From: Sphaerochaeta sp.
GTDB taxonomy: Bacteria > Spirochaetota > Spirochaetia > Sphaerochaetales > Sphaerochaetaceae
DNA: 5,593 nt
NCBI GenBank assembly: GCA_003446545.1
Contig: DMAO01000167.1
Location: 196 to 5,788, forward strand
Reading direction: 5' to 3'
Positions 1 to 5,147 of this stretch are shown piece by piece; the first letter of the stretch is position 1; the number at the start of each line of letters is the position of its first letter. Made by a program: the position numbers and the translations under genes. The notes beneath the pieces are model-generated. The model was not told where the DNA came from and made no database searches. It saw only the letters and a program-made list of their open reading frames with translations.

Positions 1-24
1 CATGGCCAGTCTAGACTGGCCATG
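1..24. repeat. Perfect 24-base palindrome
   Basis: The first 24 bases equal their own reverse complement (half-site CATGGCCAGTCT), with no central spacer. Within the left-edge reading frame it spans codons 27 to 34 and a little beyond. No T-run follows it on the plus strand, and what lies to its left is outside the window, so it could be longer. It might be a dimeric-regulator site, part of an RNA hairpin, or coincidence of codons. Confidence 0.75.
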
Positions 25-104
25 TTACAACTTGGGGAGGAATTTGGGTCATAAAGTTTATTGTGAGAGCCTTGAGATTTTTCGAATTTATGTAAGGCTT
101 TCAT
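1..104 (-). CDS. Start of an unrecognised protein gene (first 34 codons, continues beyond left edge)
   Basis: A minus-strand frame opens at ATG 104 and stays open to the left edge. Start evidence is good: AAGGAG lies at 110-115, five bases upstream, and an in-frame TAA at 114-116 rules out an earlier start. The visible residues begin MKALHKFEKSQGSHNKLYDP and continue to CNMASLDWP. There is no signal peptide or hydrophobic stretch, so the product is probably cytoplasmic. I do not recognise the family from so short a piece. Its strand and position after the sensing operon make it a candidate target or continuation of the locus, perhaps an enzyme acting on the imported sugar, but that is context only. 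The first 35 codons also carry arms of two inverted repeats and a perfect palindrome, which is odd for plain coding sequence; if the frame ends just outside the window, this would instead be a chance ORF. Confidence 0.6.
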   Translation of the reverse strand, partial: MKALHKFEKSQGSHNKLYDPNSSPSCNMASLDWP

Positions 105-139
105 TTTTTCTCCTTATTCGATATTTGCAATAAACTTTA
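52..139 (-). promoter_or_regulatory. Nested inverted repeats around a translation start (candidate regulatory RNA fold)
   Basis: In the minus-strand transcript, 139-128 (UAAAGUUUAUUG) is perfectly complementary to 63-52 (CAAUAAACUUUA), a 12-base-pair outer helix. Immediately inside the downstream arm, 73-64 (AAGGCUCUCA) pairs with 103-94 (UGAAAGCCUU) at nine of ten positions, with one A-C mismatch. The two downstream arms are contiguous (73-52), while the upstream arms are parted by 24 bases holding the AAGGAG and the A of the start codon. The inner helix covers the U and G of the AUG. This geometry could control translation initiation of the left-edge gene. The outer helix is AU-rich, so its stability is uncertain. 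Confidence 0.4.
110..115 (-). promoter_or_regulatory. Ribosome-binding site of the left-edge gene
   Basis: AAGGAG on the minus strand, five bases before ATG at 104, is the main evidence that the left-edge frame is a real gene. It falls in the unpaired 24-base stretch between the two helices predicted for the nested inverted repeat, so its access could depend on how that RNA folds. Confidence 0.65.
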
Positions 140-193
140 CAACACGATTTGAGCTGAGGTAATCAAATGAGCAAAGGCTGTTGTAGCGTACAT
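137..193 (-). CDS. Possible 18-codon leader peptide
   Basis: An ATG-to-TAA frame of 18 codons lies in the presumed leader of the left-edge gene. Its sequence begins MYATTAFAHL and ends SAQIVL. An AAGGA (197-201) precedes the ATG, but only three bases away, which is short for efficient initiation. There is no run of one amino acid as in classic biosynthetic attenuators, and no recognisable homology. What makes it notable is its position: its TAA stop forms the first bases of the 12-base arm that can pair with the coding region of the next gene. It may be chance; a short ORF of this size is weak evidence by itself. Confidence 0.22.
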   Translation of the reverse strand: MYATTAFAHLITSAQIVL

Positions 194-209
194 TTTTCCT
201 TAGCAATCC

Positions 210-239
210 ATGATAGGGGAATTAAGCACTAACATTCAA
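210..239 (-). promoter_or_regulatory. Candidate sigma-70-type promoter for the left-edge gene
   Basis: On the minus strand, TTGAAT (234-239) and TATCAT (210-215) are spaced by 18 bases. They match the -35 consensus at four of six positions and the -10 consensus at five of six. Transcription would begin near position 203, giving a leader of about 100 bases before the ATG at 104. A perfect TTGACA further up (249-254) has no good -10 at normal spacing but could matter if the true promoter is shifted. Prediction by eye only. Confidence 0.35.
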
Positions 240-282
240 AGAATTGCATGTCAAATAGCAATGGAGTATTCATCTGTTTTCC

Positions 283-2160
283 CTAGTAATGCCTTCCCCT
301 GAAATACTGCGCTGGTGTATTTTTTGTGAAAACTATCTCATCTGTTATTATCCTACGAGGCAAATCCTTACCGCTCATATAGTCCTCAATCGCCTTCATT
401 AGCTGGGGCCCGAACAGGGGGCTACACTCAACCACACAGTTCAATTCACCCTTCTTGAGTGCCTTCAGCGCAGGATCAATGCCATCAATGGAGACAATAA
501 GTACATCAGAGCCAGGAATTATCCCTATTTCCTTTAAGGCTTTCACTGCACCAAGGGCCATATCGTCATTGTGTGAATAGATTACATCAATATCCCAATT
601 GGGGGTGTCCTCCATATAATTCATGATGGAGCGATACCCTCCTTCAAAATTATAATCACCATACGGGGAAGCAACTACATCATAGGCCTTCATCAGAGAT
701 AAAACCTCCAAAAATCCTTGGTTACGCTCTTTGGTAGGACTTGCTCCAGCAGTACCCTGGATTTCTAGAATCCTTACAGGTTTCAGTGTAGGCTGAATTG
801 CTGATACAACCCACCTCATCGCACGACGGCCTTCTTCGATAAAGTCTCCCCCAATGAAGGAGTAGTAAAGGTTGTCATCAGAGACCATGACTTTTCGGTC
901 TGAGAGAAAAACAGGAATATCTGCGTCCTTACACTCTTGGAGCACCTTTTCCCAACCATTCTCCACAATGGGAGAAAGTACAATAATGTCGACTTCCTCA
1001 TCGATAAAAGACCTAACCACCTCTATCTGCTCAATTAGGGAAGAAGCATCCACACTCTCCAAATCGATACCGAAAGCTTTGGCTGCTTGGGCAATAGAGT
1101 CCTTGTTTGCCGAACGCCATCCACCTTCATCCGCAATCTGAGCATGTCCAACGTGAATCTCTTTCTGGAATGGAACAAGATTTTGGCTAAGCAATTCCCT
1201 GTATTGTGGAAGGCTTTCCCTCGTCACAGTATGGTTTCGCAAGATTACCTGCTTTGGTACACCCTGTTTCTTGTTCAGGATATCCAAAGCATACTGTATA
1301 GCCTCCTTACCGCCTGTAGGGCAGGTAATGGTTGCCTCTATGGCTCCACGTGCTAGTAGATCCAACCCGCCATCGGTAATCTGAAATCCATCTATCGAAA
1401 TAATTTTACAATGCTCATAGCCAAGAGCCGCAACAGCCTTGAAGGCCCCAAGAGCCAGATAATCCGTATGGGCAAAAATATAATCAACACCTGCAAGATC
1501 TTCTCCCATTGCCCTGAGCAGATCTTCGGCACTGTCACGCTTTCCATCCTCGACATGAATACTACTGAGGGAAACATTAGGAGCCTTCTCAATCTCCTCT
1601 AAAAATCCCGCATGTCGATCTTGGCTTACTAAGGATAAGCTGCTGGCAGATACTTCCAATACCTTTACCGGACCATTTTTAGCAAGGGCTAACACCGCTT
1701 TGCCTGCCTGCCTACCAATCAGACGGTTCTCAGGACCTATAAACAGCGAGTAATCGTACCCATCAACTACGCGATCTAAGACTATGATTGGAACGCTTCG
1801 ATACGCTTCCCTGACTGTCTGGGTTAGGGCTACAGCATTGCAAGGAGAGACTATCAAGAGATCAACATCATAGGCCAACAGCCTCTGTATATCAGCCTTC
1901 TGTTTCTCGATATCATCTGCAGCATCAGTAAAAATAAGTTTGAGCTCGTCATGTTTTTCAGCCTCCGTCTGCAACTCCTTGGACAATACCAAACGCCAGG
2001 GATCCCTCTGATTAGCTTGGGAAATCCCAATGACAAAGGCGTAGGCTCCCTCTGTATTTCTAGTATTCTGAGACAACAGCACACAGCCAAACACAAAAAA
2101 ACAAAGAGCGAGTATTACAAAAAAGACGAGTATAAGTCGTAGGAAAGATTGCTTATACAT
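283..2160 (-). CDS. Membrane-anchored tandem sugar-binding protein (two fused periplasmic binding domains, second YtfQ-like)
   Basis: A 625-residue extracytoplasmic protein with two complete type I periplasmic sugar-binding domains in a row, about twice the usual length (E. coli YtfQ is about 318). Residues 1-26 form a signal or anchor: a short basic start, a long hydrophobic run, and VFGC with Cys26 as a possible lipidation site. Domain 1 (about 40-320) is RbsB/YtfQ-like, with VIGISQANQRDPWR, IIVLDRVVDG, the AHTDYLALGA block and SIDG. Domain 2 (about 335-615) resembles YtfQ closely: GHAQIADEGGWRSAN, VDIIVLSPIVENGWEKVL, IPVFLSDR, EIQGTAGASPTKERNQGF, YSHNDDMALGA and SIDG. In domain 2 the HND asparagine (Asn531), which matches a ligand contact in RbsB, is kept; in domain 1 it is Thr232. 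There is no kinase or DNA-binding domain. ATG at 2160 overlaps the regulator stop by one base (TGATG) and has AAGGAG seven bases upstream, so it is preferred over the TTG at 2163. Its place after the kinase and regulator suggests an accessory sensor rather than only a transport protein. A role as the importer's own binding protein is the main alternative. Confidence 0.93.
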   Translation of the reverse strand: MYKQSFLRLILVFFVILALCFFVFGCVLLSQNTRNTEGAYAFVIGISQANQRDPWRLVLSKELQTEAEKHDELKLIFTDAADDIEKQKADIQRLLAYDVDLLIVSPCNAVALTQTVREAYRSVPIIVLDRVVDGYDYSLFIGPENRLIGRQAGKAVLALAKNGPVKVLEVSASSLSLVSQDRHAGFLEEIEKAPNVSLSSIHVEDGKRDSAEDLLRAMGEDLAGVDYIFAHTDYLALGAFKAVAALGYEHCKIISIDGFQITDGGLDLLARGAIEATITCPTGGKEAIQYALDILNKKQGVPKQVILRNHTVTRESLPQYRELLSQNLVPFQKEIHVGHAQIADEGGWRSANKDSIAQAAKAFGIDLESVDASSLIEQIEVVRSFIDEEVDIIVLSPIVENGWEKVLQECKDADIPVFLSDRKVMVSDDNLYYSFIGGDFIEEGRRAMRWVVSAIQPTLKPVRILEIQGTAGASPTKERNQGFLEVLSLMKAYDVVASPYGDYNFEGGYRSIMNYMEDTPNWDIDVIYSHNDDMALGAVKALKEIGIIPGSDVLIVSIDGIDPALKALKKGELNCVVECSPLFGPQLMKAIEDYMSGKDLPRRIITDEIVFTKNTPAQYFRGRHY

Positions 2161-3365
2161 CAATGTTCTCCTTGTGTCTGGGTTTTGCGGTACTCCTGAG
2201 GAGAAAGGTGCAAGACCCTCTTGAAAGCTGTGCAGAAATAGTGTTGGGACGAATACCCTACTTCTTCTGCAACCTCATAGATTTTCTTCTCAGAGTCCTT
2301 AAGCAATTCAAGTGCTTTCTGTACCCTTAGGAAAGTGAGATATTCAATAAAAGTGACATTGAGGGAAGACCTAAAAAGTCTGCTCAGATGCTGGGATGTG
2401 ACCTGTAGGTGGTCTGCAACCTCTTGTAATGAAATGCTATTCTCCCAGAAGTGCTTTTCAAGATAGCTTTCAGCATGAACCATTGTCTTGGGCAGTTGCT
2501 TCAACTGAGCAAGCTCATCTTCCAAGGATGCAAACTTCTCGGCAATAGCTAGATAGCCTTTGCCACATGTGGAAACAGAAAGAAGCTCAGAGGGAAGCTG
2601 TTTACCAAGATGCTCCTGTAAAGTATCCAACAAGATCTTTCTCTCTTTTCCAGGGAGCGCCTCACTGAGTAGTACCATCTCACTGCTGCCATTTCTGTAG
2701 CATAGTGTCCCTTGGGGAAAAAGAGAGATGGCATGTTCCTTTGCTGCAAAGAACAATAAGGAATCCTGCCAGTCATTGTCCAGGAGAAGTGTCTTTTGGG
2801 TCATATTGATCAGGAAGAGCGAAAAATCCTCAAAGATCTGTATATCAAGGTACTTCATCTCCTGATGTATCTCTCCTTCCTCATAGCTACCAGAAAACAG
2901 GGCATGCAAGAAATATGAGACGAGAGACTCCCTATTCTTGACAAGTTGCTCTTTTGCCCACAGCAAGTACTCCTCTGCCTCTTGAGTTTTCTGCAGCTCT
3001 TTCTTGGCTTCGGCCAAGGTTTCAAAGAAACTGGTCTCCTTTACAGGTTTGAGCAGATAGGCGAACACCCCAAGTTCGATTGCTTTGCGGGCAAACTCAA
3101 AATCATCATAGCCAGAGATGACGATGACTACAGTAGAGGGGCTCATCTGTCTGAGCAATTCAATGAATGATAGGCCATCGAGAAAGGGCATATTGATGTC
3201 GACAAATGCAATTTCTGGTTTAATCTCCTTACAAAGGTCAAGGGCCAGTTCGCCATCCTCTACTTCACCCACCAACTCGATGGAGGGGTCCTTCTCAAGC
3301 ATCGTTCGCAACCCTCGACGGATAATCAATTCATCATCAGCAATTAGGACTCTGATTTTTCCCAT
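2160..3365 (-). CDS. Response regulator with AraC-type DNA-binding domain, YesN family
   Basis: This is the cytoplasmic partner of the kinase, a 401-residue transcription regulator. The N-terminal receiver domain (about 1-120) has the acidic pair Asp10-Asp11, the phosphoacceptor Asp56 in FVDINMP, Ser84 in VISGYDDF, and Lys106 in LLKPVKE, so all residues for phosphorylation are present. The middle (about 121-295) is a poorly conserved linker typical of YesN proteins, starting with a helical, possibly coiled-coil stretch rich in Lys and Glu. The C-terminus (about 300-397) is an AraC-type double helix-turn-helix: SLQEVADHLQVTSQHLSRLF, then KIYEVAEEVGYSSQHYFCTAFKR and the closing LSPQEYR. Length is a little short of many YesN proteins (about 500), consistent with a compact linker. 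The ATG start is supported by AAAGGAG seven bases upstream, within the end of the kinase gene; the 29-base overlap implies translational coupling. Likely targets are the transporter operon itself and perhaps the gene at the left edge; no binding site could be identified. Confidence 0.96.
   Translation of the reverse strand: MGKIRVLIADDELIIRRGLRTMLEKDPSIELVGEVEDGELALDLCKEIKPEIAFVDINMPFLDGLSFIELLRQMSPSTVVIVISGYDDFEFARKAIELGVFAYLLKPVKETSFFETLAEAKKELQKTQEAEEYLLWAKEQLVKNRESLVSYFLHALFSGSYEEGEIHQEMKYLDIQIFEDFSLFLINMTQKTLLLDNDWQDSLLFFAAKEHAISLFPQGTLCYRNGSSEMVLLSEALPGKERKILLDTLQEHLGKQLPSELLSVSTCGKGYLAIAEKFASLEDELAQLKQLPKTMVHAESYLEKHFWENSISLQEVADHLQVTSQHLSRLFRSSLNVTFIEYLTFLRVQKALELLKDSEKKIYEVAEEVGYSSQHYFCTAFKRVLHLSPQEYRKTQTQGEH
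2168..2173 (-). promoter_or_regulatory. Ribosome-binding site of the tandem binding protein gene
   Basis: AAGGAG on the minus strand sits inside the last codons of the response regulator gene. It is seven bases from ATG at 2160 but only four from the in-frame TTG at 2163, so it supports the ATG start. The TGATG junction it serves is a classic arrangement for translational coupling, which would tie binding-protein output to regulator output. Confidence 0.8.
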
Positions 3366-5091
3366 CAGCCGACTCCTTTACCCTTGCAGGGACGTACACA
3401 GTAGAGGTGGTCCATAACCCTTCCTCGCTATCGAGGACAACCCCAAAGGCTGATCCACAGCTCAGTTTGACCTGCTCGTTGACATAAAAAAGGCCAAACC
3501 CACTAGCCTCAGTACGAAACCTATCTCGCAATTGCTCTTGCAAGGCCTTCAATTTGCCTTCTTCTATGCCAGGACCAGTATCACGCACTTGTAATGCCAA
3601 CACTCCATTTTCTATAGTGACATTCACTGTAATGAGCCCCTTCTCCCGCTTTTGCTTTATCCCATGGTAGATGGCATTCTCCACCAGAGGTTGCAATATA
3701 AGCTTAGGAACCATGTAGCTTTCAAGCTCCACTGGTACGTGAATCTCATAGGAAAGCTTGGAACTGTAGCGAATCTGTTGGATATAGAGATAACTGGACA
3801 CATGGCATATCTCTTCCTTGATGGTGATGGTTTCCCTGCCTTTGGATAGCCCCACACGGAACATGCTAGTCAAGGCATCAACCAACAGCACCACATCTTC
3901 AGCACCATTCTCGCGGGAAAGCCAGGAGATGGTATCCAGCGTATTGTACAAGAAATGAGGCTTAATCTGTTCCTGCAGAATTCTCATTTCAGCATTGCGC
4001 TTGTTCTTCTGCTCAACATAGACCTGCTGGATTAGCTGTTCCATCTGAACAAGCATATGGTTGAAACTATGTCCAAGAGAACCAACCTCATCAGTATATC
4101 GACTGTTGAACCTAACAGAAAAATCCCCTGCCTCAGCCTGCTCCATAAGACGTTGCAGTTTTGACAAAGGCTTGGTTATCGTATTTGAAAGCACATATGA
4201 AAGTATGGCAATACTCAACAAGGCACCCAACAAGCTGATGGCCATCACATATATCGTAGTGGTCATATCATGGAGAACTTCACTTGCAGGGAACACCCCT
4301 ACAACCTGCCAACCAGAAGTTTGGCTTACCTTGGACTGCAGGTAGTACCGATCGCCTTCAATGTCAACACTTACAGAGGCATCCCCACCTGTTATCCAGA
4401 GAGGGTTTACCCTATGCACAACAGAGTTTACGGGGGCATAGACCATCTCGTCTTGATCGTCGAGTACAAAAACAAACCCCTGTTTGCCAATACTTGCATT
4501 GTTGATGGATTTACGGATTATGTCATGCCGCACATCAAAAAGAACCACTCCACAAAAGGTTTTTGTCTTGGGGTCAACCAAAGCCTTTGCAATGGAGAAA
4601 ACATCATCGATGCTAAATACGTCTTCAGTGGTAATGTTCCTTCCTGCATTGGAGCGAAGCAACACCAAAGAGCCGTTGGCCTTTTTGACTTGGATATACC
4701 ATGATTCATTGCTGAATGGGTCACGGGAAACCCTTGAAAGCCCGTTGCTCACAAACGAGTCATCAGATTTGGCGAATAAGATACCTGCAATCTCAGGATT
4801 GGCAAACCGAAGCTTCTCGAAAAGTAAGGGAAGATCGGAGGTTCCCTCCAATGCAAGGTCTGAGACATAATCTATCAGGTGCTCCATGGTTTGAAGATAC
4901 ACTGATATGGAATTCTCTACCTGTGATATGGTCTGTTCGGTCTGTACTGTTGCAGACCTTCTCAGCTGCCTGGTGACAATCCCCCCACTAGCGAAGGCAA
5001 ACACCAAAAAGGAGACCAAAGAGATGATCAGGTAGGAGTACATCATCTTTGTCCTGAAAGGTAGATTGTTTATACGTTGCTTCAGACTCAT
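3337..5091 (-). CDS. Two-component sensor histidine kinase, LytS/YesM type with extracytoplasmic Cache domain
   Basis: This membrane sensor kinase should autophosphorylate on histidine and pass phosphate to the regulator encoded next. From the ATG (584 aa), a positively charged N-terminus precedes membrane segment 1 (about residues 16-39). A roughly 235-residue extracytoplasmic domain follows, in the position and style of a double Cache sensor (note NESWYIQVKKA and GFVFVLDDQDEMVY). Then come membrane segment 2 (about 279-302), a HAMP linker (about 301-355), and the His_kinase phosphoacceptor motif LQEQIKPHFLYNTLDTI with His379. The ATPase domain shows the N box LVENAIYHG (Asn472), the G1 box DTGPG (504-508) and the G2 box GFGL (531-534). 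All catalytic motifs look intact. A TTG two codons upstream (5097) is an alternative start; ATG at 5091 is preferred as the commoner codon, but neither has a strong ribosome-binding site (best is GGTAAG, 9 bases before ATG). The 3' end overlaps the regulator gene by 29 bases. With the binding protein downstream it probably forms a three-component sugar sensor. The ligand of the Cache domain is unknown. Confidence 0.95.
   Translation of the reverse strand: MSLKQRINNLPFRTKMMYSYLIISLVSFLVFAFASGGIVTRQLRRSATVQTEQTISQVENSISVYLQTMEHLIDYVSDLALEGTSDLPLLFEKLRFANPEIAGILFAKSDDSFVSNGLSRVSRDPFSNESWYIQVKKANGSLVLLRSNAGRNITTEDVFSIDDVFSIAKALVDPKTKTFCGVVLFDVRHDIIRKSINNASIGKQGFVFVLDDQDEMVYAPVNSVVHRVNPLWITGGDASVSVDIEGDRYYLQSKVSQTSGWQVVGVFPASEVLHDMTTTIYVMAISLLGALLSIAILSYVLSNTITKPLSKLQRLMEQAEAGDFSVRFNSRYTDEVGSLGHSFNHMLVQMEQLIQQVYVEQKNKRNAEMRILQEQIKPHFLYNTLDTISWLSRENGAEDVVLLVDALTSMFRVGLSKGRETITIKEEICHVSSYLYIQQIRYSSKLSYEIHVPVELESYMVPKLILQPLVENAIYHGIKQKREKGLITVNVTIENGVLALQVRDTGPGIEEGKLKALQEQLRDRFRTEASGFGLFYVNEQVKLSCGSAFGVVLDSEEGLWTTSTVYVPARVKESADGKNQSPNC
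3373..3379 (-). promoter_or_regulatory. Ribosome-binding site of the response regulator gene
   Basis: AAAGGAG on the minus strand, seven bases before ATG at 3365, lies within the 3' coding part of the kinase gene. It is far stronger than anything upstream of the kinase start, so the regulator is probably made in excess over its kinase, as is common for two-component pairs. Confidence 0.8.
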
Positions 5092-5147
5092 GGGCAATAT
5101 CTTACCATGGCTATATCGACTTCCCTAAAAAATATCTCCAAAACGCT

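Larger units (their letters stand above)
105..282. other. Intergenic region between the tandem binding protein gene and the left-edge gene
   Basis: This 178-base gap separates the binding protein stop from the ATG of the left-edge gene. It is the only sizeable gap in the window. It holds a candidate promoter, an 18-codon leader ORF, one arm of a 12-base inverted repeat and a strong ribosome-binding site, all listed separately. No convincing rho-independent terminator follows the binding protein gene: the only hairpin near its stop is a 5-base stem (ATTGC at 243-247 with GCAAT at 258-262) without a T-run. Readthrough from the operon into the left-edge gene is therefore possible. Confidence 0.75.

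Noticed and set aside
64..109. Plus-strand rho-independent terminator (stem 64-73 with 94-103, then TTTTTT at 104-109)
   Set aside because: The layout resembles a terminator, but the loop is 20 bases, the stem has one G-T pair, and no plus-strand gene precedes it: the space is taken by a minus-strand gene start. The T-run is the A-run between the ribosome-binding site and ATG of that gene.
226..254. Promoter built on the perfect TTGACA at 249-254 (minus strand)
   Set aside because: At 16 to 18 base spacing the -10 candidates (such as TAGTGC) are poor. The TTGAAT/TATCAT pair at 210-239 is the better call.
283..2160. Tandem protein as two genes joined by a sequencing or assembly frameshift
   Set aside because: The frame is continuous through the linker, with no ribosome-binding site or second signal peptide before domain 2. 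A true fusion is the simpler explanation, though relatives should be compared.
283..2160. Binding protein as a LacI-type DNA-binding repressor with a duplicated sensor domain
   Set aside because: LacI proteins share this sugar-binding fold, but the N-terminus is a hydrophobic signal or anchor with no helix-turn-helix.
2161..2163. TTG as the start of the tandem binding protein gene
   Set aside because: The ribosome-binding site is only four bases away from TTG, against seven from the next codon ATG, and ATG is the commoner start.
4270..4704. Plus-strand open frame of 144 codons inside the kinase gene
   Set aside because: It lies wholly antisense to a kinase with every catalytic motif intact, has no recognisable domain and no good ribosome-binding site. 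It is a shadow frame, as is the plus-strand frame at 4484-4870.
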